The notes beneath the pieces were generated by a model. The model saw only the letters and a list, made by a program, of their open reading frames with translations. It made no database searches and was not told where the DNA came from. 64,000 nt of DNA from Streptomyces caelestis (GTDB lineage Bacteria; Actinomycetota; Actinomycetes; Streptomycetales; Streptomycetaceae), in NCBI RefSeq assembly GCF_001279005.1, contig NZ_LGCN01000119.1, positions 1 through 64,000 of the forward strand, read 5' to 3'. A program made the translations under genes and the position numbers. Of this stretch, positions 9,891-18,878 are shown piece by piece. Every line of letters starts with the position of its first letter. The stretch's first letter is position 1.

Positions 9891-10661
9891 ATGACCGGCG
9901 TACTGACCGTCGACCACCCGCGGCCCGCCACCCCCACCCGCTACACCGTCACCCTCGCCCGCGACGAGGAGGACGTGCGTGCCGCCCAGCGGTTGCGGTA
10001 CGAGGTCTTCGCGGGGGAGATGGGCGCTCTGCTGGCCACCCCGCAGCCGGGGCTGGACGTCGACCCCTTCGACGCGTACTGCGACCACCTGCTCGTGCGG
10101 GAGGAGGCCGGCGGCCAGGTCGTCGGCACCTACCGGCTGCTGCCGCCGGAGCGCGCCGGTATCGCCGGACGGCTGTACGCGGAGGGGGAGTTCGACCTGT
10201 CGGCCCTCGACGCCATACGGCCGTCCCTCGTCGAGGTCGGCCGTTCCTGTGTGCACCCCGACCACCGCGACGGCGCGGTCATCGGGCTCATCTGGGCCGG
10301 CATCGCCCGCTACATGACCGACCGCGGCCACGCCTGGCTGGCCGGCTGCTGCTCCGTCCCCCTCGCCGACGGGGGCGCGCTCGCCTCCGCCACCTGGGAC
10401 CGGGTGCGGGCGGGGCACCTCGCGCCGGAGGAGTACCGGGTGCGCCCGCTGCTGCCCTGGCTGCCGAGGACCTCGGCGCCCGCCGCCCCCGGTGACCTGC
10501 CCGCCCTGCTGCGCGGCTACCTCCGGCTCGGCGCCTGGGTCTGCGGCGAGCCCGCGCACGACGTGGACTTCGGTGTCGCCGACTTCTACGTGCTGCTGCC
10601 GATGGACCGGGTCGACCCCCGCTACCTGCGGCACTTCCTCTCCCTCGTCCCCGCCCGGTGA
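9891..10661 (+). CDS. olsB: ornithine N-acyltransferase OlsB (GNAT-fold)
   Basis: A 256-residue GNAT-type acyltransferase of the OlsB family. The signature regions are AAQRLRYEVFAGEMGA (about 30-45), the conserved FDAYCDHLLV, VGTYRLLPP, and EVGRSCVHPDHRDG. OlsB transfers a 3-hydroxyacyl chain from acyl carrier protein to ornithine, giving lyso-ornithine lipid. The ATG has GGAGAGA 4 nt upstream. Its stop overlaps the GTG of an OlsA-like gene. That pairing is strong evidence for ornithine-lipid synthesis, phosphorus-free membrane lipids known in Streptomyces. A phosphate-regulated promoter would be expected, but I see no convincing PHO box. Confidence 0.85.
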   Translation: MTGVLTVDHPRPATPTRYTVTLARDEEDVRAAQRLRYEVFAGEMGALLATPQPGLDVDPFDAYCDHLLVREEAGGQVVGTYRLLPPERAGIAGRLYAEGEFDLSALDAIRPSLVEVGRSCVHPDHRDGAVIGLIWAGIARYMTDRGHAWLAGCCSVPLADGGALASATWDRVRAGHLAPEEYRVRPLLPWLPRTSAPAAPGDLPALLRGYLRLGAWVCGEPAHDVDFGVADFYVLLPMDRVDPRYLRHFLSLVPAR

Positions 10662-11458
10662 GCGTCTGGCAGCCGGGCGCGCCCTGCACCCCGCGGGGCT
10701 GTGTGGAACCGACGGCGTCCGCGGCGGCCGTACCGCTGGCGGTGCTGCGGCTGACGGCGGTGGGCCTGCTGGTCCTCGCCGGGATCGCGCTGCTCCCGCT
10801 CGGGCGGCGGATCCCGGCGGGCGCGGTGCGCCGGTGGTGCCGGTGGATCGTACGGGCCGCCGGTGTCCGGGTCCGCATCGACGGGGCCGCCGTGCCCACG
10901 GGCGGACTGCTGCTCGTCGCCAACCACATCTCCTGGCTGGACGTGCCGCTGCTCGCGGCGGTCCGTCCGGCCAGGATGCTGGCCAAGACGGAGATACGGC
11001 GCTGGCCCGTGGCGGGGGCGCTGGCGGCGCGCGGTGGCGTGCTGTTCATCGACCGTGACCGGCTGCGCGCCCTGCCGGACACGGTCGCCGCGCTCGCCGG
11101 GGTCCTGCGCGGCGGTGCGGCGGTCGCGGCGTTCCCGGAGGGCAGCACCTGGTGCGGCCGGGCCCGGGGGCACTTCCGCCGCGCGGTCTTCCAGGCGGCG
11201 CTGGACGCCCGGGTCCCGGTCCAGCCGGTGCGCATCGGCTACCGGGGTGTGCGCGGGACCCCGGCCACCGCACCGGCCTTCGTCGGCGACGACACGCTCC
11301 TCGCCTCGCTGTGGCGCGTGGCGTCGGCCCGGGGAGTGGTCGCCGAGGTCGAGGTGCGGCCTCCCCTCCCGCCGGGGAGCCACCTCGACCGCCGTTCCCT
11401 GGCGCGCGCGGCGCAGCCGGAGGCGGTGGCGGGGCACGAGGGCGGCCACCACGAGTGA
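10658..11458 (+). CDS. olsA: O-acyltransferase OlsA (PlsC family)
   Basis: A 266-residue membrane-associated acyltransferase of the 1-acylglycerol-phosphate family. A hydrophobic helix near residues 25-45 precedes the catalytic HX4D motif NHISWLD and the later FPEGSTW motif. In the OlsBA pathway it adds the second acyl chain to the 3-hydroxy group of lyso-ornithine lipid. The GTG start at 10658 overlaps the olsB stop by 4 nt (GTGA), so the two are translationally coupled. A housekeeping PlsC role cannot be excluded from sequence alone, but the gene partner favours OlsA. Confidence 0.82.
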   Translation: MSVWQPGAPCTPRGCVEPTASAAAVPLAVLRLTAVGLLVLAGIALLPLGRRIPAGAVRRWCRWIVRAAGVRVRIDGAAVPTGGLLLVANHISWLDVPLLAAVRPARMLAKTEIRRWPVAGALAARGGVLFIDRDRLRALPDTVAALAGVLRGGAAVAAFPEGSTWCGRARGHFRRAVFQAALDARVPVQPVRIGYRGVRGTPATAPAFVGDDTLLASLWRVASARGVVAEVEVRPPLPPGSHLDRRSLARAAQPEAVAGHEGGHHE

Positions 11459-11474
11459 GCACTGCGGAAAATTA

Positions 11475-11498
11475 AGTACCTTTTGTCGCTTTCGTACT
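11475..11498. promoter_or_regulatory. inverted repeat upstream of PRC-barrel gene
   Basis: AGTAC-N14-GTACT sits in an unusually AT-rich stretch (11466-11505) between olsA and the PRC-barrel gene. It may be an operator or the olsA 3' hairpin. No factor can be named. Confidence 0.35.
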
Positions 11499-11561
11499 GT
11501 TTTCGGTGAGGGATCCGGGAGAACCAGTGAGGGGCGACTTCCGAAAGGAGGGTGATGGAAG

Positions 11562-12491
11562 ATGATCACCCGCGAAGAGATCTCGATCCTGCTGGATCAC
11601 CCCGTCTACGACGGGGACGGGAACAAGGTAGGCGACGCGAAGCACGTCTTCCTCGACGACGCCAGCGGACGCCCCGAGTGGGTGACCGTCAAAACGGGCA
11701 TGTTCGGCTCCAGCGAGTCGTTCGTCCCCATCCGTGACGCCGCCCTGGTGAAGGACCACCTCGAGGTCCCCTACCCCAAGGACAAGATCAAGGGCGCGCC
11801 CAACGTCGACATCGACGCGGGCGGCCACCTGTCGGTGGAAGAGGAAGACCGCCTGTACGACTACTACGGCATCGACTGGGACTCCGTGCTGGCCGAACCC
11901 GGCGAACGCGACCGGTCTCCCGGCGCGGGCGCGGCCGGTACGGCGGGAGCCGCCGGAGCCGCGGGCACGGCGGGCATGGCCGGCCGTCGGGACGACACCT
12001 CCCGGACGGCGCCGGACGCCGCCGGAACCGCGGCTGCCGCGGGCAGCCGGAGCGAGGCCCGGACCCGAGGGCACGGCGACGACGCCATGACCCGCTCCGA
12101 GGAGCACATGCGCGTCGGCGTCGAGCGGCACGAGGCCGGACGGGCCAGGCTGCGCAAGTACGTCGTCACGGAGGAGGTCCAGCAGACCGTGCCGGTGCGC
12201 CACGAGGAGGTCCGCGTGGAGCGCGAGCCGATCACGGACGCCAACCGCGACGAGGCCATGTCGGGTCCGGCCTTCAAGGAGGACGAGCACGACGTCACGC
12301 TGTACGAGGAGCGCCCGGTCGTGGAGACCGAGGCGGTGCCGGTCGAGCGGGTCCGGATGACCACGGAGGAGAAGACCGCCGACGAGACCGTCCGCGGTCA
12401 GGTCCGCAAGGAGCGCATCGAGGCCGAGACGGAGCTGGACGAGGAGTCCGGCCGCCGTGGCCGCGACGCCCCGGGGCGGGGCCGCGAGTAG
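11562..12491 (+). CDS. PRC-barrel and DUF2382 domain protein
   Basis: A 309-residue hydrophilic protein. An N-terminal PRC-barrel (about 1-115: LLDHPVYDGDGNKVGDAKHV, WVTVKTG, and the end-motif LYDYYGIDWD) is followed by an Ala/Gly-rich linker (about 120-170). A DUF2382 domain (about 190-290) follows, with the signature RLRKYVVTEEVQQTVPVRHE and the closing VRKERIEAETE. Proteins of this kind are widespread in actinobacteria and often stress-induced, but no activity is established. AGGAGG lies 9 nt before the ATG. A terminator follows at 12513. Confidence 0.88.
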   Translation: MITREEISILLDHPVYDGDGNKVGDAKHVFLDDASGRPEWVTVKTGMFGSSESFVPIRDAALVKDHLEVPYPKDKIKGAPNVDIDAGGHLSVEEEDRLYDYYGIDWDSVLAEPGERDRSPGAGAAGTAGAAGAAGTAGMAGRRDDTSRTAPDAAGTAAAAGSRSEARTRGHGDDAMTRSEEHMRVGVERHEAGRARLRKYVVTEEVQQTVPVRHEEVRVEREPITDANRDEAMSGPAFKEDEHDVTLYEERPVVETEAVPVERVRMTTEEKTADETVRGQVRKERIEAETELDEESGRRGRDAPGRGRE

Positions 12492-12512
12492 GACCGCCCC
12501 CGACCCCCAGCG

Positions 12513-12538
12513 CGCGCCGGTGCCGTCTCACCGGCGCG
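12513..12538. terminator. bidirectional terminator between convergent genes
   Basis: CGCGCCGGTG and CACCGGCGCG form a perfect 10-bp stem with loop CCGTCT. It overlaps the stop codon of the convergent LLM oxidoreductase gene. Confidence 0.7.
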
Positions 12539-13550
12539 TCGCCGTGCCGCCGTCCAGCCCGGCGATCGCGGCGAGCCGCCGGTAGGAGTCCAGCAGCGCC
12601 TCCCGGTCGTGGGTGCTGGTGGTGACGAGCACCTCCTGCGCGCCGGTCTCCTCCAGCACCGTCTCCAGCCGGTGCGCCACCTCCTCCTCGGTGCCGGCCA
12701 GGTGACCGCTGAGCCCCGACTCGTAGAAGCCGCGCTCCTTGGCGCTCAGGGAGAGCGTCTCGACGCGCTCGGCGGGCGGCAGCGGCGGAAAACTGCCGTG
12801 GGTCCGGGAGTACGCCATCGACCAGGCCTCCGGGATCAGCAGCCGCCGGGCCTCCTCGGGGGTGCCGGCCACCGCGACCGTGCCGGAGACGACCACGTAC
12901 GGCTCGCTCGCCCACTGCGAGGGGCGGAACCGTTCGCGGTAGCGGTCGATGCCGCGCCGCACCCCGTCCCGGTCGCGGAGGTCGCCGATGACCATCGGCA
13001 GACCCGCGCGGGCCGCGATCGTGGCGCCCTCGCCCATGGCGAGCACGAACGGCGGCACGGTCAGCCCCTCGGCGGGCCGGGCGCGCACCCCGGTGGGGGA
13101 GGTGCCCCGGAACCAGCCGAGCAGCTCGTCGAGCTGGGCCGCGAAGTCCTCCGCGTCGTCCTTGCCGCGCCCCAGCGCCCTGCGCACCCCGTCGGTGAAG
13201 CCGACCGAGCGGCCCAGGCCCATGTCGACGCGGCCCGGGAACAGCGATTCCAGCACCCCGAACTGCTCGGCCACCACCAGCGGCCGGTGGTTGGGCAGCA
13301 TGACCCCGCCGGTGCCGACGCGGATGGTGCGGGTCGCCCCGGCGACGGCGGCGGCCAGTACGGTCGGCGCCGACCCCGCGACCCCCGGCACCCCGTGGTG
13401 CTCGGCGACCCAGAACCGGTGGTACCCGAGCCGCTCCGCCTCCCGGGCCAGGCCGACGGTGTCCCGCAGCGCCTCGGGGCCGGTGTGCCCCTCACGGACG
13501 CGGGAACGGTCGAGTACGGAGAAGCGGGCCGAGGAGATCGCGGAACTCAT
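12528..13550 (-). CDS. LLM-class flavin-dependent oxidoreductase
   Basis: A 340-residue luciferase-like monooxygenase of the single-component subgroup often labelled MsnO8. Typical stretches are AERLGYHRFWVAEHHGVPG, IRVGTGGVMLPNHRPLVVAE and FPGRVDMGLGRSVG. These form the F420- or FMN-binding TIM barrel. The substrate is unknown and no pathway genes adjoin it. It is divergent from the HAD gene, with 61 nt between starts. Confidence 0.85.
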   Translation of the reverse strand: MSSAISSARFSVLDRSRVREGHTGPEALRDTVGLAREAERLGYHRFWVAEHHGVPGVAGSAPTVLAAAVAGATRTIRVGTGGVMLPNHRPLVVAEQFGVLESLFPGRVDMGLGRSVGFTDGVRRALGRGKDDAEDFAAQLDELLGWFRGTSPTGVRARPAEGLTVPPFVLAMGEGATIAARAGLPMVIGDLRDRDGVRRGIDRYRERFRPSQWASEPYVVVSGTVAVAGTPEEARRLLIPEAWSMAYSRTHGSFPPLPPAERVETLSLSAKERGFYESGLSGHLAGTEEEVAHRLETVLEETGAQEVLVTTSTHDREALLDSYRRLAAIAGLDGGTATRR

Positions 13551-13611
13551 ACCCGGTTCAACACCCGGCGGCGCTCAGGATTCCGCGCGCTCCCCGTCTA
13601 CGCTGGGCGGT

Positions 13612-14103
13612 GTGACCGACCGCGACGAGCGGCCGCCGGCCGTGTTCGACCTCGACAACACCCTCGCCGACACGGCGCACCGGCAGCGCTTCCTGGCGCG
13701 CAGGCCGCGCGACTGGGACGCCTTCTTCGCCGCCGCGCCGCAGGATCCGCCGCTCGCCGAGGGCGTCGCACTGGTCCGGGAGAGCGCGCGGGAGTGCGAG
13801 ATCGTCTACCTCACCGGGCGGCCCGAGCGCTGCCGGCGCGACACGCTGGACTGGCTCGCGGCCCAGGAGCTGCCCGCGGGGGACGTGCACATGCGCGGCG
13901 ACGCCGACCGCCGGCCGGCCCGCCGCACCAAACTGGCGGTCCTGCGCCGCCTCGCCCGCACCCGGGACGTCCGCGTGCTCGTGGACGACGACGAGCTGGT
14001 CTGCCGGGACGCCCGGCAAGCCGGCTTCACCGTCGTCCTCGCCCGCTGGACGGCCCCGTCCGGGGAGCTGGCGGACGCGCAGGAGCGGGAAGGGCGCACC
14101 TGA
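13612..14103 (+). CDS. HAD-superfamily phosphatase-like protein
   Basis: A 163-residue protein with HAD motif I as DLDNTLAD (nucleophile and acid/base Asp), motif II in IVYLTGRPE, a basic RRTKLAVL for motif III and VLVDDDEL for motif IV. It lacks a large cap domain and resembles short polynucleotide-kinase-3'-phosphatase-like or acid-phosphatase-like HAD proteins. The GTG start at 13612 is the only one that keeps motif I close to the N-terminus. Substrate unknown. Confidence 0.75.
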   Translation: MTDRDERPPAVFDLDNTLADTAHRQRFLARRPRDWDAFFAAAPQDPPLAEGVALVRESARECEIVYLTGRPERCRRDTLDWLAAQELPAGDVHMRGDADRRPARRTKLAVLRRLARTRDVRVLVDDDELVCRDARQAGFTVVLARWTAPSGELADAQEREGRT

Positions 14104-14127
14104 GCGGCGGCCCGGCCCCGCCCCGGC

Positions 14128-14343
14128 TCAGTCCGACTCCTCCAGCCGGAAGCCGACCTTCAGCCCCACCTGCCAGTGCGCGACCCGCCCCTCCTCGATC
14201 TGGCCGCGCACCTGGGTCACCTCGAACCAGTCCAGATTGCGCAGGGTCCGCGAAGCACGTTCGATGCCGTTGCGTACGGCCTGGTCGACGCCGTCGGGCG
14301 AGGTGCCGACGATCTCCGTGACCCGGTAGGTGTGATTCGACAT
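14128..14343 (-). CDS. dodecin family flavin-binding protein
   Basis: A 71-residue dodecin: TYRVTEIVGTSPDGVDQAVR, the conserved aromatic LDWFEVTQVRG and IEEGRVAHWQVGLKVGFRLE. Twelve subunits form a hollow sphere that stores flavin or its breakdown product lumichrome and protects the cell against free flavin photochemistry. Family length and motifs fit fully. Gene neighbours are unrelated. Confidence 0.92.
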   Translation of the reverse strand: MSNHTYRVTEIVGTSPDGVDQAVRNGIERASRTLRNLDWFEVTQVRGQIEEGRVAHWQVGLKVGFRLEESD

Positions 14344-14424
14344 GCGGCTGCTCCTCTCACGTCATTCCACCGTGCCCCACCCCGCGGCGGAGCGCGAGGC
14401 GTCGGCCCTGTTCGCCCGACGGCC

Positions 14425-14453
14425 TTGACCTACGCATTGGTCCATACCAAGAT
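14425..14453 (+). promoter_or_regulatory. promoter with DasR-like (dre) operator
   Basis: TTGACC (14425-14430), a 17-nt spacer and CAAGAT (14448-14453) form a plausible promoter. The spacer contains TTGGTCCATACCAA (14437-14450), a perfect 5-bp inverted repeat. Its core TGGTCcAtACCA matches 10 of 12 bases of the GntR-family DasR site TGGTCTAGACCA known upstream of chitin and GlcNAc genes. It is placed to repress the binding-protein gene at 14531. Confidence 0.6.
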
Positions 14454-14530
14454 GCTGAGCACCCGTCCGAGCACCGCTCGCCCCCCACGTCGGGCCCCGC
14501 CCTGTCCGCCGGACCGAAACAGGACCCCTC

Positions 14531-15781
14531 GTGAGACGCCGTCTGCCCGCCCTCGTCTGTGTGTCCGCCTCCCTGCTCAGCGGCTGTGGGCTGCTGCCCG
14601 GCGACGCCGAACGGAGCACGGTCACCGTGTGGTTGATGCGGCACAGCGCCTCGCAGGAGTACCTGGACCGCTTCACCGAGGAGTTCGAGCGCGAACACCC
14701 CGCACTCGACCTCGACATCCGCGTCCAGGAGTGGACCGGCATCGGCGAGAAGGTGCAGAAGGCGCTGGAGTCGGACGAGGAGGACGGCCCCGACGTCATC
14801 GAGGTCGGCAACACCCAGGTCGCCACCTACGCGGAGGGCGACGGGCTGCTCGACCTCACCCTGGAGTCCCTGCGCGACTGGGGCCGCGACGACTGGCTGC
14901 CCGGCCTCGCCGAGCCCGGCCGGTGGGGCTCCCAGCAGTACGGCATCCCCTGGTACGCGGCCAACCGCGTCGTCATCTACCGCAAGGACCTCTTCCGGCA
15001 GGCCGGCGTCGCCGCCCCGCCGAAGACCCGCGACGAGTGGCTCGACCTCACCGAGAAGCTCGACGCCGGCGGCAACCAGGGCGTCTACCTCGCCGGACAG
15101 GACTGGTACACGCTCGCCGGCTTCATCTGGGAGGAGGGCGGAGAGCTCGCCGAGGAACGGGACGGGGTCTGGCGGGGCACGCTGGACGGCCCGGCGGCGC
15201 TGCGCGGCATGGACTTCTACCGCCGGCTCCAGGCGCTCGGTGACGGACCGGTCGACGCCGACGAGGAACACCCGCCGCAGGCGGACGTGTTCGCGCGGGG
15301 CGAGGTGGCGCAGATCGTGGCCGTACCGGGACTGGCGCGCGCCATCCTCAAGCAGAACCCGGGCCTGGCGGACGAGTTGGGCTACTTCCCCGTCCCCGGC
15401 AGGACCGCCGGCAAGCCCGGCGCCGTCTTCACCGGCGGGTCCGACCTCGTGGTCCCGGCCAAGACCGACACCAGGGAGGGCGCCGTCGAGGTCGTGGCCG
15501 CGCTCACCGGCGCCCGGTGGAACACCGACCTGGCCCGCACGATGAACTACGTCCCCAACAAGGCCGGACTCGCCGAGTCGGTGGCGGGGGAGGAGGGGGT
15601 CGCGGCCATGGCGGCCGGAGCCGCACGGGGCCGGGCGACCCCCGGCACACCCCAGTGGGCCGCGGTCGAGGCGGACAACCCGATCAAGGAGTACATGACC
15701 GAGGTGCTCACCGGGGCCGACCCGGCCACCGCGGCCGAGCGCGCCGCGCGCCGCATCACCGAGGCCCTGGCCTTCGACTAG
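14531..15781 (+). CDS. extracellular sugar-binding lipoprotein (ABC family 1)
   Basis: A 416-residue solute-binding protein with lipobox LLSGC (Cys19). Family features include VTVWLMRHSASQEYLDRFTE at the mature N-terminus, GIPWYAANRVVIYRKDLF, and FTGGSDLVVPAKT. No permease or ATPase genes adjoin it; in Streptomyces such orphans often share the MsiK ATPase, though permeases would still have to come from elsewhere. A DasR-like operator lies in its promoter, so an aminosugar or chito-oligosaccharide ligand is a reasonable inference. The start is GTG with AGGA 7 nt upstream. Confidence 0.85.
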   Translation: MRRRLPALVCVSASLLSGCGLLPGDAERSTVTVWLMRHSASQEYLDRFTEEFEREHPALDLDIRVQEWTGIGEKVQKALESDEEDGPDVIEVGNTQVATYAEGDGLLDLTLESLRDWGRDDWLPGLAEPGRWGSQQYGIPWYAANRVVIYRKDLFRQAGVAAPPKTRDEWLDLTEKLDAGGNQGVYLAGQDWYTLAGFIWEEGGELAEERDGVWRGTLDGPAALRGMDFYRRLQALGDGPVDADEEHPPQADVFARGEVAQIVAVPGLARAILKQNPGLADELGYFPVPGRTAGKPGAVFTGGSDLVVPAKTDTREGAVEVVAALTGARWNTDLARTMNYVPNKAGLAESVAGEEGVAAMAAGAARGRATPGTPQWAAVEADNPIKEYMTEVLTGADPATAAERAARRITEALAFD

Positions 15782-15799
15782 GGCGGCGCGGCGCTCCCG

Positions 15800-16762
15800 T
15801 CAGCGCGCGACGCTCAGGGACAGCGCGAACCGTCCTTCCCCGTCCGTCCACCACCGGACCGGTTCCAGCCCCGCGGCCGTCAGTTCCGCACGCACTCCGT
15901 CCCGGCGGAACTTCGCCGACACCTCGGTGCGCAGCTCCTCGCCCGCCGCGAAGTCCACGGCGAGTTCCAGGGAGGGGATCTTCACCGTCTGCGCGGTACG
16001 GGAGCGCAGCCGCATCTCGATCCACTCGTGCCGGGCGTCCCACAGCGCCACGTGGTCGAAGGCGTCCGGGTCGAAGTCGGCGCCGAGCTCGCGGTTGATG
16101 ACGGTCAGGACGTTCTTGTTGAACGCGGCCGTCACCCCGGCCGCGTCGTCGTATGCCCGGACCAGCACCCGCTCGTCCTTCACCAGGTCCGTGCCCAGCA
16201 GCAGCGCGTCGCCCGGGGCGAGCAGGGCGCGGACGGAGGCGAGGAACGCGGCGCGCTCGGCCGGCAGCAGGTTGCCGACGGTGCCGCCGAGGAACGCCAC
16301 CAGCCGCGGCCCCGGCGTGTCGGGCAGGGCCGGCAGGGCGGTGAAGTCGGCGATCAGCGCGTGCACCTCCAGTCCCGGCCGCTCGGCGGCCAGCGCCCGC
16401 CCGGCCAGGGCGAGGGCGCTCTCGCTGACGTCGACGGGGACGTAGGCGTGCAGCCCGGTCAGGGCGTCGATCAGGTGCCGCGTCTTCTCCGAGGAGCCGG
16501 AGCCCAGTTCGACCAGGGTGCGGGCGCCGGACGCCGCGGCGATCTCACCGGCGCGGGTGCGCAGGATCTCGCGCTCGGCGCGGGTCGGGTAGTACTCGGG
16601 CAGCGCGGTGATCTCCTCGAACAGCTCGCTGCCCCGGGCGTCGTAGAACCACTTGGGCGGCAGCGTCCTGGGGCTGCCGGTCAGGCCCTCGCGGACGTCG
16701 GCGCGCAGGGCGGCGTCGGCGGCGTCCTCGGGCAGGGTGCGGGTGAGACGGAACGGACTCAC
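15800..16762 (-). CDS. egtD: L-histidine N-alpha-methyltransferase (ergothioneine)
   Basis: A 320-residue EgtD. The SAM site is LVELGSGSSEKTRHLI, and family motifs include LPKWFYDARGSELFE, the tail of ALPEYYPTRAEREIL, and FLGGTVGNL. It trimethylates histidine to hercynine, the first committed step of ergothioneine synthesis. The GTG start at 16762 overlaps the egtC stop by 4 nt (GTGA). It is the last gene of egtABCD, and 18 nt separate its end from the convergent binding-protein gene. Confidence 0.94.
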   Translation of the reverse strand: MSPFRLTRTLPEDAADAALRADVREGLTGSPRTLPPKWFYDARGSELFEEITALPEYYPTRAEREILRTRAGEIAAASGARTLVELGSGSSEKTRHLIDALTGLHAYVPVDVSESALALAGRALAAERPGLEVHALIADFTALPALPDTPGPRLVAFLGGTVGNLLPAERAAFLASVRALLAPGDALLLGTDLVKDERVLVRAYDDAAGVTAAFNKNVLTVINRELGADFDPDAFDHVALWDARHEWIEMRLRSRTAQTVKIPSLELAVDFAAGEELRTEVSAKFRRDGVRAELTAAGLEPVRWWTDGEGRFALSLSVAR

Positions 16763-17562
16763 GTGCGTGGCTCCCTCGAAGGTACGGGTGCGTCGGCCGG
16801 CGTCAGGGCGTCGCCGGGCTCCTTGAGCGGGGTCAGCAGGACGTCGGTGGGGCTCGCCGCGAGCAGGGTGCGGTCGGGGACCTCGCGCCAGTGCGGATCG
16901 TCGTCGTAGGGCTCGGAGGCCACGACGGTGCCGCCGCCGGTCCGGGTGAGGTACCACAGCGTGTCGCCCCAGGCGGTCGCGGTGACGGTGTCGCCGCTTG
17001 TGAGCAGCAGGTTGAGCCGGGCCCCGGGGGCCGCCGCGGCGACCTCCAGGACCGTGTCGGCCAGCGCCTGCCCCTCCTCGTCACCGGCCCGCAGCCGGGT
17101 GAGCACCAGCGCCCACACGAACGCGGAGTCGTTGCGGGCCTCCAGCGACAGCACGTCCTCGGCGGGCAGGGACGCCACCAGCGGCGCGAGCGAACCCGGC
17201 CAGCCCGGCACCGCCCCGTTGTGGCTGAACAGCCAGGTCCCGGCGGCGAACGGCGCCGCCGCGGCCTCCGCGTCGGCGCCCGACAGGGTCGCGTCCCGCA
17301 CGGCCGCGAGCAGCGCCCGGGTCCGTACGACGCGGGCGAGGTCCGCGAACGACAGGTCGGCCCAGACCGGTCCGGCCCGCCGGTACCGGGCCGGCACCGG
17401 ATCACCCTCGGCGTACCAGCCCACACCGAAGCCGTCGGCGTTGACCGTGCCGTACCGCTGCCGCCGGGGCGCCCACGACTGGCGGTACAGGCCGTACGGC
17501 GGCCGCACGAGCAGCTCGCCCAGCGGCTCCTCGGGCCCCACGTACGCCACGTGACGGCACAT
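16759..17562 (-). CDS. egtC: gamma-glutamyl hercynylcysteine sulfoxide amidohydrolase
   Basis: A 267-residue class-II glutamine-amidotransferase-like hydrolase. The N-terminal nucleophile is Cys2 (MCRHVAYVG) after removal of Met1. The Ntn-hydrolase motifs NADGFGVGWY and FSHNGAVPGW are intact. It removes the glutamyl group from the EgtB product. Its ATG overlaps the egtB stop by 1 nt (TGATG), indicating coupled translation. Confidence 0.93.
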   Translation of the reverse strand: MCRHVAYVGPEEPLGELLVRPPYGLYRQSWAPRRQRYGTVNADGFGVGWYAEGDPVPARYRRAGPVWADLSFADLARVVRTRALLAAVRDATLSGADAEAAAAPFAAGTWLFSHNGAVPGWPGSLAPLVASLPAEDVLSLEARNDSAFVWALVLTRLRAGDEEGQALADTVLEVAAAAPGARLNLLLTSGDTVTATAWGDTLWYLTRTGGGTVVASEPYDDDPHWREVPDRTLLAASPTDVLLTPLKEPGDALTPADAPVPSREPRT

Positions 17563-18878
17563 CAGACCTCCTCCGAGCGCGCCGTGCGGAACCCGGAGAA
17601 GATCTGCCGCCGCACTGGCAGGTCCCAGTTGCGGAACGTGCCCCGGCAGGCCACCGGGTCCACGGCGAACGAACCGCCGCGCAGCACCTTGTACTCCGGC
17701 CCGAAGAACACCTCCGAGTACTCCCTGTACGGGAACGCCCTGAACCCCGGGTACGGCAGGAAGTCGCTCGCCGTCCACTCCCACACGTCGCCGATCAACT
17801 GCCGCACCCCGAGCGGCGACTCACCGGCCGGACAGCTCCCGGCTGGCGCCGGACGCAAGTGCCGCTGGCCGAGGTTGGCGTGCTCGGGGCCGGGGTCGGC
17901 GTCGCCCCACGGATAGCGCATCGAACGGTCGCCGGCCGGGTCGTACCGCGCCGCCTTCTCCCACTCGGCCTCGGTGGGCAGCCGGCGCCCGGCCCAGCGG
18001 GCGTAGGCGTCGGCCTCGTACCAGCACACGTGCAGCACCGGTTCGTCGGACGGCACCACCTCGGTGACGCCGAACCGGCGCCGCAGCCACTGCCGGCCGT
18101 CCCGGCGCCAGAACAGCGGCGCGGTCAGGGAGTTGCGGCGGACGTGGGCCCAGCCCTCGGCGGTCCACCAGCGGGGCTCGTCGTAGCCGCCGTCCTCGAT
18201 GAACGCCTGGTACGCGGCGTTCGTCACCGGAGTGGTGTCGATGCGGAAGGGCGGCACCTCGCGCCGGTGCGCGGGGCGTTCGTTGTCCAGCGCCCACGGC
18301 TCGTCCGAGGTGCCCATGGTGAACGGACCGCCCGGGACGAGGACGTCGGACGGGCCCGTGAACAGGGGCGCGGGCTCCGGGTCAGGGGCGGTCAGCGCCC
18401 GCGGCCCCTTCCGGAGCTGGTGGGTGATCAGCATGGTCTCGTCGTGCTGCTGTTCGTGCTGCGCGATCATCCCGAAGGCGAAGCCCGCCTCGGTCAGCCG
18501 CGTCCCGTGGAACGCGGCGCCCTCCAGCACGTCCAGGGCCCGGCCGCGCACGTCGGCCGCGTACCGGCGGGCCTCCTCCGGCGGCAGCAGCGGCAGGGCC
18601 GGGCGTTCGGCGCGCGGATGCTCGAAGGCGTCGTACAGGGTGTCGATCTCGGGCCGTATCGCCTCGTGGCCGGCGACGGCCCGCAGCAGCCACTGCTCCT
18701 CCTGGTTGCCGATGTGGGCGAGGTCCCACACCAGCGGCGACATCAGCGGCGAGTGCTGGGCGGTCAGCTCGGGACCGTCGACACAGCCGGTGAGCAGCGT
18801 GGTGCGGTCCCGCGCGGTGATCAGCGAGGCGACCGCGCGCTCGCGCAGGGCTTCGGCGCCGAGGGCGGGATCGGTCAT
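17562..18878 (-). CDS. egtB: hercynine oxygenase (sulfoxide synthase)
   Basis: A 438-residue EgtB with an N-terminal DinB-like domain and a C-terminal formylglycine-generating-type domain. The iron triad is visible as His55 (DLAHIGNQEEQW) with His141 and His145 in the HX3HXE motif QHEQQHDETM. The FGE part shows GGPFTMGT, RLPTEAEWEKAARY, GDVWEWTASDF and VLRGGSF. It joins gamma-glutamylcysteine to hercynine with O2. The start ATG at 18878 overlaps the egtA stop (ATGA). Confidence 0.94.
   Translation of the reverse strand: MTDPALGAEALRERAVASLITARDRTTLLTGCVDGPELTAQHSPLMSPLVWDLAHIGNQEEQWLLRAVAGHEAIRPEIDTLYDAFEHPRAERPALPLLPPEEARRYAADVRGRALDVLEGAAFHGTRLTEAGFAFGMIAQHEQQHDETMLITHQLRKGPRALTAPDPEPAPLFTGPSDVLVPGGPFTMGTSDEPWALDNERPAHRREVPPFRIDTTPVTNAAYQAFIEDGGYDEPRWWTAEGWAHVRRNSLTAPLFWRRDGRQWLRRRFGVTEVVPSDEPVLHVCWYEADAYARWAGRRLPTEAEWEKAARYDPAGDRSMRYPWGDADPGPEHANLGQRHLRPAPAGSCPAGESPLGVRQLIGDVWEWTASDFLPYPGFRAFPYREYSEVFFGPEYKVLRGGSFAVDPVACRGTFRNWDLPVRRQIFSGFRTARSEEV

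Noticed and set aside
12528..13550. LLM oxidoreductase as a sign of a secondary-metabolite cluster
   Set aside because: No biosynthetic genes adjoin it; neighbours are stress and housekeeping-type genes.
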